Shown: positions 35,566-44,564, numbered from the stretch's first letter. The stretch: 64,000 nucleotides of DNA from CAZSHX01 sp964606895 (GCA_964606895.1 CAZSHX010000005.1:1-64000); one strand, 5' to 3'. Numbers and translations are program-made. The notes: generated from the letters alone by a model not told the origin.

Positions 35566-36496
35566 ACTCAGGAATTAAATTTCTGCAAAATTCTTCATCC
35601 TGCTTCAATTGTCCCAAAAATGACTCTAACGAAAAGAACTTCTTTTCTTCCCTTACAAACTTTAAAAATGAGACACTTATGGCATTGTCATAAATATTTT
35701 TGTCGAAATCAAAGAAGAAAATTTCGAGTACCGGTTCGGTGTTATTTGTGAATGTAGGTCTGAGACCTATATTTGCCATGCCGTATTCAGTTTTAAAATC
35801 AACAGTTGCTTTAACCAGATAAACCCCGTTTGCAGGAAAAAGTTTATACTCATCTGCCGGCTGAACGTTTGCAGTCGGGTAACCGATTGTATTTCCTCTT
35901 CTGTCGCCATAGACGACCTTGCCGTCAACAAAATATTTATATCCGAGATAGTTGTTGGCAACGGTCAGATGACCTTCTGCAAGAGCATGCCTGATTTTTG
36001 TACTCGAAACTATGACTCTTTCATTTTCCAGAGCGGATATGGTTTCAAGTGAAAAATCAAATTCTTTACTCATTTGAGAGAGTAAGTGTTCATTGCCTTC
36101 ACGGTTTTTGCCAAATAAATGGTCATAACCAATAAGAACTTTCTTCAGTCCTATTTGCTTAACAAGATAATCTCTGACAAAAACTTCAGGATTCAATTCA
36201 GAAAATTCCTTAGTGAAGTTGATTATCAAGAGATTTTTAACTCCAAAAGATTCGAAAAGTTTAATTCTTTCCGAAATTGAAGTTAGCAATTTTATTGGTT
36301 GATTATTTTTTTGGAGAACTATCTGAGGATGAGGTTCAAATGTAATTACAAGATGACGAAGATTCTCATTTCGGGATATCTCGAGCAAACGGTTTATGAT
36401 AACCTGATGACCAAGGTGAATGCCGTCAAATGTTCCGGTTGTAATAACCGTTTCTTTATTAAATTCAATTTCCGAAAAATCTCTGTAAATATTCAT
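35555..36496 (-). CDS. ribF: Bifunctional riboflavin kinase/FAD synthetase
   Basis: 313 residues, normal for RibF. The N-terminal FMN adenylyltransferase domain has the nucleotidyltransferase signature TGTFDGIHLGHQ and later GYDHLFGKNREGN. The C-terminal flavokinase domain has YGDRRGNTIGYPTANV (substrate and ATP-binding PTAN motif) and GLRPTF. It converts riboflavin to FMN and FAD. It lies between truB and rpsO in the usual order, starting 24 bp after the truB stop. Confidence 0.96.
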   Translation of the reverse strand: MNIYRDFSEIEFNKETVITTGTFDGIHLGHQVIINRLLEISRNENLRHLVITFEPHPQIVLQKNNQPIKLLTSISERIKLFESFGVKNLLIINFTKEFSELNPEVFVRDYLVKQIGLKKVLIGYDHLFGKNREGNEHLLSQMSKEFDFSLETISALENERVIVSSTKIRHALAEGHLTVANNYLGYKYFVDGKVVYGDRRGNTIGYPTANVQPADEYKLFPANGVYLVKATVDFKTEYGMANIGLRPTFTNNTEPVLEIFFFDFDKNIYDNAISVSFLKFVREEKKFFSLESFLGQLKQDEEFCRNLIPEFYY

Positions 36497-36520
36497 GTTA
36501 TCTAAAATTTTGTCAAATAG

Positions 36521-37234
36521 TTAGATTTGAACGAATAATTCTTGAAATTCTTTTATTGTCAATGCATTATCAACCGAAACCGAACCGATTGCAGTTCTTC
36601 TGAGTGAGTGCAGATAGCCGCCCGTACCGAGTTTTTCGCCTAAATCATTAGCAATAGAGCGGATGTAAGTACCTTTGGTACAAACAATTTCGAAATCAAT
36701 AAACGGAAGATTAATTTCAGTAATATCAAATTTCAGTACTTCAACTTCTGCCGGTTTAATTTCAACTTCCTGATTTCTGCGTGCATACATATAGAGTGGT
36801 TTGCCCTTAACTTTTTTAGCTGAGAAAATCGGTGGTGTCTGCAAAATTTTACCAAGAAATTGCTTTCTCATTTCGAGAATATCTTCAGGATTTATTGAAG
36901 AAAAATCAGTCAGATTTTCTTCTTCTGCTTCTCTGTCGTAGGTAATTGTTGTTGCACCGATTTTTATTGTGCCTTTGTATGTTTTGTCGAGGTCCTGAAA
37001 TTCTGAAATTCTTTTCGTGGTTTTTCCAACGGCAACGATAAGCAATCCTGTAGCAAATGGGTCTAAAGTGCCTGCATGACCAACTTTTTTGATATGAGTT
37101 ATACCGCGGATTTTCCCGCAAACATCGAAAGAAGTCCAGTCAATATCTTTATCTATAAGACAAAATCCACCCGAATCATTAAGTGAAGTTAGCCATTCAC
37201 TAAAATTATCAAGTGAGTTTTTTTCTAAAAACAT
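36521..37234 (-). CDS. truB: tRNA pseudouridine(55) synthase
   Basis: 237 residues, at the short end for TruB, so the C-terminal PUA-like extension is absent or minimal, as in many Bacteroidota. The catalytic Asp58 lies in GHAGTLDPFATGLL. Further motifs are YKGTIKIGATT and then GTYIRSIANDLGEKLGTGGYL. It makes pseudouridine 55 in the T-loop of all elongator tRNAs. It starts 2 bp after the rbfA stop. Confidence 0.95.
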   Translation of the reverse strand: MFLEKNSLDNFSEWLTSLNDSGGFCLIDKDIDWTSFDVCGKIRGITHIKKVGHAGTLDPFATGLLIVAVGKTTKRISEFQDLDKTYKGTIKIGATTITYDREAEEENLTDFSSINPEDILEMRKQFLGKILQTPPIFSAKKVKGKPLYMYARRNQEVEIKPAEVEVLKFDITEINLPFIDFEIVCTKGTYIRSIANDLGEKLGTGGYLHSLRRTAIGSVSVDNALTIKEFQELFVQI

Positions 37235-37236
37235 GA

Positions 37237-37587
37237 TTAAGCTTCTTGAATGGGTTTGACGGAGTCAATAAGTTTCTGGATTCTTTCCATTTGGTCGAGT
37301 GTATCGTCAATAAAGAATTTCAAATCGGGAGTGTGACGAAGCCGAACCTGATGGGCAACAGCAGATTTAAGGGTTCTTTTGTTGTTTTCAAGATGGTCAA
37401 TAAAATCGCTTGTAGATATTTTGCCACCGTAAGAACTTAGGTAAACTTTAGCTATCTGCAAATCATTTGACATTCTGACGGCAGTAATCGTAACCAAACC
37501 TGCAGAAAACTCTGAAGCCAGCGAGTGAATCTCGCCGGCTAAAGTTTTTTTAACTGAACTTGCGACTTTATCTGTTCTTATTGACAT
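37237..37587 (-). CDS. rbfA: Ribosome-binding factor A
   Basis: 116 residues from the ATG at 37587; an upstream TTG (37596) would lie inside infB. A KH-like 30S maturation factor needed for late 16S processing and cold growth. Motifs visible: RTDKVASSVKKTLAGEI, VTITAVRMSNDLQIAKVY and HQVRLRHTPDLKFFIDDTL. The infB stop TAA is followed by a single A and then this ATG, so translation is coupled. Confidence 0.93.
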   Translation of the reverse strand: MSIRTDKVASSVKKTLAGEIHSLASEFSAGLVTITAVRMSNDLQIAKVYLSSYGGKISTSDFIDHLENNKRTLKSAVAHQVRLRHTPDLKFFIDDTLDQMERIQKLIDSVKPIQEA

Positions 37588-37588
37588 T

Positions 37589-40492
37589 TTAAGCAAACGT
37601 TCGTTTTACTTCAACAATCTTGTAAGCTTCAATTATATCACCAATTTCAGTATCGTTATATCCGTTGAGCATGATACCGCATTCGAAGTTAGTATCAACT
37701 TCCTTGGCATCATCCTTATTTCGTTTAAGAGAATTCAAAGTTCCGTTGTAAACCGGAATGCCGTCGCGAAGTAAACGGACCCGGTCATTTCTGTTTATTT
37801 TACCGCTTAACACATAGCAACCGGCAATAACACCAAGTTTACTGATTTTGAATACTTTTCTGACTTCAATAGTTGCAGTAACATTTTCTTGAACGTCAGG
37901 CGAAAGCAAACCTTCAAGGGCAAGTTTAATTTCGTTTATACAGTCATAAATAATGCTGTAAAGTCTTACGTCCACGCCTTCTTTGTCAATCAGTTTACGT
38001 GCGTTATTTGTCATTGAAACCTGGAAACCGATAATAACGGCTCCGGATGCCATAGCAAGCATAACGTCTGATTCGCTGATTGAACCTACACCCTTATGAA
38101 GAATACAAACACGGGCTTCATCGCGGGAAAGTTTCTGCAGTGAATCGCTTAATGCTTCAACCGAACCCGATACGTCTCCCTTAATAATTAGGTTAAGATC
38201 TTTGATTCCACCAAGTGATATTTGCTTGGAAATATCGTCAAGAGTCAAATGTCTGACCTGACGGAAATCCTGTTCTCTGCGAAGTTGTTTTCTTTGTGTT
38301 GCAATTGCCCTGGCTTCCTGCTCGGAACCTGCTACGACAAATATATCACCTGCTTCGGGAAGACCTTCCAAACCAATTAACCTAACGGGAATCGAAGGAC
38401 CGGCTTCGTTAACTCTGTTTCCTCTTTCGTCAAACATTGCTCTAACTCTACCCGAAACCGAACCCACAACAAGTGAATCGCCATTTCTCAAGGTACCTTT
38501 TTGAACAATGATTGTTGAAAGGTTACCCAATCCTTTGTCCATTTTTGCTTCTATAACTGTTCCGCGTGCTTTCCTGTCCGGATTAGCTTTAAGTTCGAGA
38601 ACTTCAGCTTCAAGAAGAATTTTTTCGAGCAACATGTCAACATTATTACCAAATTTTGCGGAAATCTCTACTGTCTGGTTTTTTCCGCCCCACTCTTCAA
38701 TAAGTACACCGTGGTCTGCAAGCTGTTGCTTGATTCTGTCGGGCTTGGAGTCAGGTTTATCAATTTTGTTAATAGCAACGACAATCGGAACATTTGCCGC
38801 CTGAGCATGGCTAATCGCCTCGATTGTTTGAGGCATGACGCTGTCGTCTGCCGCAACAACTAACACAACGATATCAGTTACTAAAGCACCTCTGGCACGC
38901 ATAGCAGTAAATGCTTCGTGACCGGGAGTATCCAAAAATGTGATTGATTTATTGTCATGAAGCAGTACTCTGTAAGCACCGATATGTTGAGTTATACCGC
39001 CGGCTTCACCTGCAACAACATTTGCTTTTCTGATAAAGTCAAGCAATGATGTTTTACCATGGTCAACGTGTCCCATGATTGTAACAATCGGTGAACGTGG
39101 TTTCAGATCTGCAGGATCTTCTTCATAATCATCTATATATTGTACGGCTTTTTCATCAAGGAATTCGACTTCCATGCCGTAATCATCTGCAATTAAAACG
39201 ATGGTGTCTTTGTCCAGACGCTGGTTAATACTTACCATCAAGCCCAAACTCATGCATTTGAGAATGATTTCATTGGCAGAAGTATTCATCAAACCGGCAA
39301 GATCGCTTGTTGTAACGAACTCACTCAATTGAAGAATGTTAGCCTCGCGGTCTTTTTCTTCTGTCAGTTTAGTTTCTTTTTCTTCACGCTCAATACGTTT
39401 TCTTTGTTTAAGCTTAGATCTTGCGGCGGCACCGGTATCGCCACCGGAAAGGGTGGCACGAATCGCTCTGTCCACATCCTCATTCGAAATGGAATCACGA
39501 ACAGATTTTTTCTTGCGTTTTTTCTTATCCAAAGGTTTTTCTTTTGGAACTTCCTTCGGAATTGGTTTAACAGGCCCTTTTTTCTTGTGTTTTTCGATTC
39601 TTGCTTTTTCAGCAATTTCAGCAGGTGTTTCTGCGGCTTTAATTCTTGCCGCGGCTCTTCTCATTCTTTCTTCTTTTTCAGCGTCAAGATTGATTTTACC
39701 GACAATAGTAAGACCTTTGAGTTTCGGTGCCTGACCTATCTCATATTCAACTTCTATTATTTTCTTTCTTTTCTTGCGTTTTCTGTTCTTCTTAGCCTGA
39801 GCTGATTCTTCTGTGGTTAACGGTGTGCCGTCGGCAGATTTTTCAATAACGTCATCTGCCTCGTCATCTTCTTCTTCAGTTCCCTCAGGAATGACTGTAA
39901 CAACTTCATGAACAAGAGATACTGTCCTCTCTTTTATAATTTCAGCAAGTTGTTCCGGTTTGATAGCTCCTACAACATCTTCCACGGTTGGAACAGGCTG
40001 TTCTACCGAAGGTGGCGGTTCAGGAACAGGGACAGGTTCGGGAATAGAAATCGGTTCTGCAATTTCTATTGATTCTGCAACAACCGGTTGAGGAGGAGTT
40101 TCGATTATCACTTCAGCAATAACCGGAGCCGGCTCGGCAACAGGTTCTTCATGTTGAATAATAACTTCTGGCTGTACCTCGGGAACAGGTTCCGTAAATG
40201 GAAGTTCCTCGTGTTCAGTCGGTTTTACAGATTCTGCGGAAGTAGGTTTCTTTACATCAGCAGGTTTTCTTGAGGCTTTAAGTTTCTCAACTTTTTCTCT
40301 TTGTTTCTCAGCGGCTTTTTTTTCTCTTTTGAACTTGTCATAAATTGCTTCAACCATATCATAGGACAGCAAAGCAGTGGGCTTATTTTCAATAACAAAG
40401 CCTTTCTGCTGGAGAAACTGAACAACAGCATCTCTACCAAGGTTAATCTCGGAAGCAATTTTAAAAAGCATTATTTTTTCGTGATCAGACAT
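37589..40492 (-). CDS. infB: Translation initiation factor IF-2
   Basis: 967 residues. A GTPase that brings initiator fMet-tRNA to the 30S subunit and promotes subunit joining. The N-terminal IF2-N domain (MLFKIASEINLGRDAVVQFL) leads to a long Pro/Glu/Val-rich low-complexity linker (about 75-220), then Lys/Arg-rich helical segments. The G domain from about 465 has GHVDHGKT, DTPGHEAF and NKIDKP. Domains II-IV include GRVRAMFDERGNRV and the C-terminal fMet-tRNA-binding barrel (VFKISKLGVIAGCYVLSGKI). The stop lies one base before the rbfA ATG. Confidence 0.97.
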   Translation of the reverse strand: MSDHEKIMLFKIASEINLGRDAVVQFLQQKGFVIENKPTALLSYDMVEAIYDKFKREKKAAEKQREKVEKLKASRKPADVKKPTSAESVKPTEHEELPFTEPVPEVQPEVIIQHEEPVAEPAPVIAEVIIETPPQPVVAESIEIAEPISIPEPVPVPEPPPSVEQPVPTVEDVVGAIKPEQLAEIIKERTVSLVHEVVTVIPEGTEEEDDEADDVIEKSADGTPLTTEESAQAKKNRKRKKRKKIIEVEYEIGQAPKLKGLTIVGKINLDAEKEERMRRAAARIKAAETPAEIAEKARIEKHKKKGPVKPIPKEVPKEKPLDKKKRKKKSVRDSISNEDVDRAIRATLSGGDTGAAARSKLKQRKRIEREEKETKLTEEKDREANILQLSEFVTTSDLAGLMNTSANEIILKCMSLGLMVSINQRLDKDTIVLIADDYGMEVEFLDEKAVQYIDDYEEDPADLKPRSPIVTIMGHVDHGKTSLLDFIRKANVVAGEAGGITQHIGAYRVLLHDNKSITFLDTPGHEAFTAMRARGALVTDIVVLVVAADDSVMPQTIEAISHAQAANVPIVVAINKIDKPDSKPDRIKQQLADHGVLIEEWGGKNQTVEISAKFGNNVDMLLEKILLEAEVLELKANPDRKARGTVIEAKMDKGLGNLSTIIVQKGTLRNGDSLVVGSVSGRVRAMFDERGNRVNEAGPSIPVRLIGLEGLPEAGDIFVVAGSEQEARAIATQRKQLRREQDFRQVRHLTLDDISKQISLGGIKDLNLIIKGDVSGSVEALSDSLQKLSRDEARVCILHKGVGSISESDVMLAMASGAVIIGFQVSMTNNARKLIDKEGVDVRLYSIIYDCINEIKLALEGLLSPDVQENVTATIEVRKVFKISKLGVIAGCYVLSGKINRNDRVRLLRDGIPVYNGTLNSLKRNKDDAKEVDTNFECGIMLNGYNDTEIGDIIEAYKIVEVKRTFA

Positions 40493-40516
40493 AAAACCTT
40501 AAGAAGTTAATAATTA

Positions 40517-41833
40517 TTATTCGTGATTCTGAATTTTTTCAACAATATCTTCAGATTCCTCTTCTTCAAATTCACTAAGAATTATTGAACGAAGTTCGAT
40601 TAATGTTTCTTTTGTAATACCGTCAATTGACAGCAATATATCAATATCTGCCTCGAGGAATTCTCTTGCAGTTTCAATTTTATTTTCGATAAGTCTGTTG
40701 TAAATTGCCAATCCAAGCTCTTCTCTGAATTCAGAAAGTTCAATGTCCTCGCCGCCCTCTTTAATAAGTGTGATTGAGTAATTTGTGAGTTTGGAAGCAA
40801 GACGGACATTCTGACCGTTTTTACCGATTGCAAGTGAAACCTGCTCGTCGGGAACAATTACGCTTGCGGAACGAATTTCGGGCGAAACAACGATTTCTTT
40901 TACTTTTGCAGGAGCTAAAGCCCTTGTAATGAAAGTCTTTATGTCGTCTGAATACTCGATTAAGTCAATATTTTCATTATTCAATTCGCGTACGATTGAA
41001 TGGATTCTGATTCCTTTCATACCAACGCAGGCACCGACTGGGTCAACTCTTTCGTCAAATGAAATTACGGCAACTTTGGATCTTTCTCCGGGGTCGCGTG
41101 CAATTGATTTGATTTGAATAATTCCGTCATAAATTTCAGGAATTTCGATTTCGAAGAGTCTTAGAAGGAAGTCGTCCGATGCCCTGGAAAGAATAACTTC
41201 GGGCTGACCTGAAGCTCCTGACCTTTTAACTTCTTTGACGATAGCTTTCAGGGTCTGATTTTTTCTGAATTTATAAGGCTCGTTAGGAATTTGCTCTTCC
41301 CTTGGGAGTTTCATTTCAATTTTATTGTGAAGGACAAGAATTTCATTTCTGCGAATCTGATAAATCTCACCGACGATGATTTCGCCTAATTTCTGGATGT
41401 ATTCATTGTAGATATTATCTTTTTCAACTTCGCGAATTCTTTGATTAAGGCTCTGAGCGGCAAGAGTGATTAATCTTCTGCCGAAGTTATCAGATATATT
41501 GTCGAGAGTGATTTCCTCGATAAAATCGTCCCCAACGTCATATTTTTCAGTACCATAAAGGAGTGCATCCCTGAGCGAGATTTCAAGTGTCGGGTCTTCT
41601 ACGTCTTCGACCACTGTTCTCATCAGGTAAATTTCAACATCTCCTTTTTCCATATTGACGATAATTTCAAAGTTCGCCTCCATTCCGTACTTTTTACGGA
41701 CTAAAAGTGAAAGAGTTTCTTCAACAATTCCCTGAAGCAAATCTCTGTCAATATTTTTTTCTTTTGCCATTTCAGCAAAAGCCTCGATAATCATTTTTTT
41801 ATCGATTTGATGTTTGGGTTTCCGTCTTGCCAT
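40517..41833 (-). CDS. nusA: Transcription termination/antitermination factor NusA
   Basis: 438 residues: an N-terminal polymerase-binding domain, S1 domain (GEIIVGEIYQIRRNEIL), KH1 (SVIVPDEQVSLAIGKNGQNV and neighbouring GACVGMKGIRIHSIVREL) and a single short C-terminal helical region ending in an acidic tail. It binds the RNA polymerase flap and nascent RNA to modulate pausing, termination and antitermination. It heads the operon; rimP, its usual upstream neighbour, is absent. The leader at 41834-41955 holds a terminator-like hairpin, so autogenous control through termination efficiency is an attractive inference. Confidence 0.96.
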   Translation of the reverse strand: MARRKPKHQIDKKMIIEAFAEMAKEKNIDRDLLQGIVEETLSLLVRKKYGMEANFEIIVNMEKGDVEIYLMRTVVEDVEDPTLEISLRDALLYGTEKYDVGDDFIEEITLDNISDNFGRRLITLAAQSLNQRIREVEKDNIYNEYIQKLGEIIVGEIYQIRRNEILVLHNKIEMKLPREEQIPNEPYKFRKNQTLKAIVKEVKRSGASGQPEVILSRASDDFLLRLFEIEIPEIYDGIIQIKSIARDPGERSKVAVISFDERVDPVGACVGMKGIRIHSIVRELNNENIDLIEYSDDIKTFITRALAPAKVKEIVVSPEIRSASVIVPDEQVSLAIGKNGQNVRLASKLTNYSITLIKEGGEDIELSEFREELGLAIYNRLIENKIETAREFLEADIDILLSIDGITKETLIELRSIILSEFEEEESEDIVEKIQNHE

Positions 41834-41882
41834 TAGTTCAAAACAAAAGTGAATAAATAATAAATTTTTATCTAAAGTTACG

Positions 41883-41955
41883 ACTTAGAAAAGGGAATAA
41901 TAATAAAAAAAGGGCATCAACGCCCCCTCCTCTGTCTTCCTTCACTTTTCCAAGT
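41883..41955 (-). promoter_or_regulatory. Structured nusA leader with terminator-like attenuator
   Basis: On the minus strand, GGGCG-TTGA-TGCCC (41925-41912, with one G-T pair) is followed by seven T (41911-41905) and more AT-rich sequence: an intrinsic terminator about 30 nt after the predicted start and 70 nt before the nusA ATG. It is enclosed by an 11-bp stem: ACTTGGAAAAG (41955-41945) pairs with CTTTTCTAAGT (41893-41883) with a single G-U pair. No gene lies upstream on this strand, so the terminator can only act on the nusA transcript itself, or on a short leader RNA. Confidence 0.6.
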
Positions 41956-41956
41956 A

Positions 41957-41987
41957 CAAATATACGAAAAATTTCTTTATATACAAA
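41957..41987 (-). promoter_or_regulatory. Promoter of the nusA operon
   Basis: On the minus strand, TTTG (41987-41984), a 19-nt spacer and TATATTTG (41964-41957): a perfect match to the Bacteroidota consensus TTTG-N19-TAnnTTTG. The predicted start at about 41955-41950 coincides with the first bases of the leader stem. Confidence 0.75.
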
Positions 41988-42083
41988 GGATTTCGACAGT
42001 TTTTCGTTTTTTTTCCGTACTTTTAAAATATTGAACAAGATAATTTCGACTTATTTATAAACTTTACAAATTTAGAGGTAAAA

Positions 42084-43247
42084 ATGGCATCAAATTCAGT
42101 AGATTATTTCAACATAGACGAGCTCTTCACAGAAGAAGAAAGACTTATCCGAGATTCTGTCCGCACCTATGTGGATGAGAAAATCAACCCTATTATCAGC
42201 AGTCACTTCATGGACGGTACTTTCCCGTTCGAAATTATTAAGGGAATGGCTGAACTTGGTCTTTTCGGCATAACTCTCCCCGAACAATACGGCGGAGCAA
42301 ATGCGAACTATACGAGCTATGGGCTTGCAATGGCTGAACTCGAAAGATGCGATTCCGGTGTCCGCTCTTTTGCTTCTGTTCAGAATTCGCTTGTAATTTA
42401 TCCGATTTACAAATATGCTGGCGAAAAATTGAAAGATTATTGGTTGCCACGGCTCGTGAGTGCCGAAGCAATAGGCTGTTTCGGACTTACAGAACCCGAC
42501 TTCGGCTCCAATCCCGGCGGGATGATAACAACTGCCGTCAAAACCGATAACGGATATTTGCTTAACGGAGCAAAAATGTGGATAACGAACGGTACTATTG
42601 CCGATATCGCTGTTGTCTGGGCAAAACTTGACGGAGAAGTTCACGGATTTTTAGTCGAAAAAGGAACAAAAGGATTTACTGCTCCCGAAATGAAAGGCAA
42701 ACATTCACTAAGAGCTTCGATTACAAGCGAACTTGTTTTTGAGGACTGCGAAATTCCTGCAGATAATATATTGAATATTAAAGGATTGAAAGGTCCGTTG
42801 AGTTGCTTAACTCAAGCTCGGTACGGAATTGCATGGGGTGTTATCGGTGCCGCCATATCTGTTTATGAAACAGCTTTGGAGTATGCAAAATCAAGAATTC
42901 AGTTTGGCAAACCCATTGCCGCTTTCCAGATTACACAGGAAAAACTTGTCTGGATGCTGAATGAAATTACCAAAGCACAGCTTGTGGCTTACCGTTTGGG
43001 CAGACTGAAAGACGAAGGAAGAGATACATTCCATCAGGTTTCATTTGCCAAAAGAAACAACGTTGACATGGCTTTGCAGTGTGCACGAATTGCACGTCAA
43101 ATCCTCGGAGCTAACGGTATTTTAAGCGAGTACCCAGTTATGCGTCATGCGGCAAATCTTGAGTCTGTTATTACTTACGAAGGAACCCATGATGTTCATA
43201 CATTAATTCTTGGCGAAGACATTACAGGTTTTTCTGCATTTTTGTAA
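42084..43247 (+). CDS. gcdH: Acyl-CoA dehydrogenase, glutaryl-CoA dehydrogenase type
   Basis: 387 residues. The flavoenzyme fold is complete: CFGLTEPDFGSNPGGM and WITNGTIADI bind FAD and substrate. The catalytic base is Glu366 in TYEGTHDVHTLILG, a position and motif characteristic of glutaryl-CoA dehydrogenase. ARYGIAWGVIGAA and MAELERCDSGVRSFASVQNSLV also match that subfamily more than short-chain enzymes. It would oxidise and decarboxylate glutaryl-CoA to crotonyl-CoA in lysine/tryptophan catabolism. It is divergent from nusA and ends before a repeated terminator cassette. No ETF gene is nearby. Confidence 0.88.
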   Translation: MASNSVDYFNIDELFTEEERLIRDSVRTYVDEKINPIISSHFMDGTFPFEIIKGMAELGLFGITLPEQYGGANANYTSYGLAMAELERCDSGVRSFASVQNSLVIYPIYKYAGEKLKDYWLPRLVSAEAIGCFGLTEPDFGSNPGGMITTAVKTDNGYLLNGAKMWITNGTIADIAVVWAKLDGEVHGFLVEKGTKGFTAPEMKGKHSLRASITSELVFEDCEIPADNILNIKGLKGPLSCLTQARYGIAWGVIGAAISVYETALEYAKSRIQFGKPIAAFQITQEKLVWMLNEITKAQLVAYRLGRLKDEGRDTFHQVSFAKRNNVDMALQCARIARQILGANGILSEYPVMRHAANLESVITYEGTHDVHTLILGEDITGFSAFL

Positions 43248-43277
43248 AAAAGTTCATTTTTAATTTAAAAAATATAC

Positions 43278-43350
43278 CCAAAAAGCTATCTTCCAAAAAG
43301 GACAGCTTTTTTTTGAGATGTTAGTTAATTTTCGTAAGTTGTAATTTGAA
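43278..43350 (+). repeat. Terminator/AT-rich cassette, copy 1
   Basis: AAAAGCTATC (43281-43290) pairs with GACAGCTTTT (43301-43310), followed by a T-run: the terminator of the glutaryl-CoA dehydrogenase gene. The next 40 bp (GAGATGTTAGTTAATTTTCG, then TAAGTTGTAATTTG) recur almost unchanged after the terminators at 45871 and 48234. TAATTTG resembles a -7 element shortened by one base and would start transcription near 43355, just before the next gene. Confidence 0.75.
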
Positions 43351-43378
43351 AATGTTTTTTATTGTCAATAAGGTTAGA

Positions 43379-44422
43379 ATGAGTATCAGAAATTTAATTT
43401 TAACAAGTCTTATAGCATTTTTGTTGTTGATTTCTTGCTCGTATGCTCAAGATACTATAAAAAGAAGTTATAAGAGTTGCACAACATATGAATATAAGTA
43501 TAAATCAGGCAAATTGAAAATCAAATCAAAACACAAGGTATTAACTCGGAATTATAATGATAAAGGAAATAATATTGAGGAAATTTTCTATAAACCCAAT
43601 GATTCTGTTGAAAAAAGAGGTTTATTCAAGTATAATGAACAAGGAAAGATAATTGAGATTATTGGATATAACCAAGATGACTCAGTATTTGCACATCTTA
43701 AAACCACTTACGATGAAAATGGAAGAATAAAAGAAGAAGTATCGCGGCATCCTGATGGTTCAATTAGTTCAAAAAAAACAAAAATGTACGATGATAAAGG
43801 GAATATAATTAAAGAGGTTTATGAAACTGATGATACCGTGAGGGTTTGGGCATCATTCAATTATAATGAACAAGGAAAGATGATTGAGAGTTTTGCATTT
43901 TTTATTAAAGATACTGCTGGTTATAAATCAACTTACAAATATGATGTAAAGGGGAATCAGATAGAAGAGGTTCATTATTTACCTAACATTACTGTTAGTT
44001 CAAAGAATACATACAAATATGATGAAAAAGGAAACGAAATAGAGCAAGTAAACTATGACACAGATAGCACGATTAGCTGGAAGTCAATTCAAAAATTGGG
44101 CAAAAATGGACGGATAATTGAAAAAATAATTGATGATTTTGAACGATCTAATGATGATTTTCATATATATTACACTTATGATGAGAGTGGCAACCTAATA
44201 GAGAAAGTGACTTATTATTCAAAAAAATCTGTCCCTAATAAAGAATTGTACAAATATGATGTAAAGGGGAATCAGATAGAAGAGGTTCATTATTACTCAG
44301 ACCCCAAAGATAATCATAGTTTCACCTATAAATATGATAATCAAGGGAATGTTATTGAGTATGTAACTTATAACAGATTTAGAAAACCTGAAACCAAAAC
44401 TGAATATATCTACACGAAATAA
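43379..44422 (+). CDS. Exported YD-like repeat protein
   Basis: 347 residues from the ATG at 43379 (MSIRNLILTSLIAFLLLISC), giving a lipoprotein-type or Sec signal with a possible lipobox LISC; upstream initiation at a TTG is less likely. The rest is about a dozen tandem units of 20-25 residues of the form YDxxGNxIExVxYxxDxS, similar to RHS/YD or MORN-like repeats and predicting an extended beta-sheet. Two 46-bp segments (43934-43979 and 44249-44294) are identical, showing recent internal duplication or gene conversion. The function is unknown; a surface or periplasmic binding role is an inference. Confidence 0.75.
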   Translation: MSIRNLILTSLIAFLLLISCSYAQDTIKRSYKSCTTYEYKYKSGKLKIKSKHKVLTRNYNDKGNNIEEIFYKPNDSVEKRGLFKYNEQGKIIEIIGYNQDDSVFAHLKTTYDENGRIKEEVSRHPDGSISSKKTKMYDDKGNIIKEVYETDDTVRVWASFNYNEQGKMIESFAFFIKDTAGYKSTYKYDVKGNQIEEVHYLPNITVSSKNTYKYDEKGNEIEQVNYDTDSTISWKSIQKLGKNGRIIEKIIDDFERSNDDFHIYYTYDESGNLIEKVTYYSKKSVPNKELYKYDVKGNQIEEVHYYSDPKDNHSFTYKYDNQGNVIEYVTYNRFRKPETKTEYIYTK

Positions 44423-44503
44423 TTATTATTTTTTTATGACTTTTCATACTTATAAGAGGTACCTGGTTTATAACCCACAAATAATAATTCATATTAAAAT
44501 ATC

Positions 44504-44534
44504 TTTGAAATGATTTCGTATTGATGTATATTTG
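44504..44534 (+). promoter_or_regulatory. Promoter of the toxin-antitoxin pair
   Basis: TTTG (44504-44507), a 19-nt spacer and TATATTTG (44527-44534): a perfect consensus match. The start near 44541 rules out the upstream in-frame ATG at 44532 and supports translation from the ATG at 44565. Confidence 0.7.
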
Positions 44535-44564
44535 TATGTATGTAGCAACAATGTAAGAAGAATA

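Noticed and set aside
39336..39805. Long plus-strand frames (132 and 158 codons) opposite infB
   Set aside because: They are antisense shadows of the Lys/Arg- and Glu-rich linker of IF-2; Phe/Ser-rich composition and no family resemblance.
42096..42644. A 182-codon minus-strand frame opposite the acyl-CoA dehydrogenase gene
   Set aside because: The plus-strand enzyme is unmistakable over the same bases; the antisense frame has no domain or start signal.
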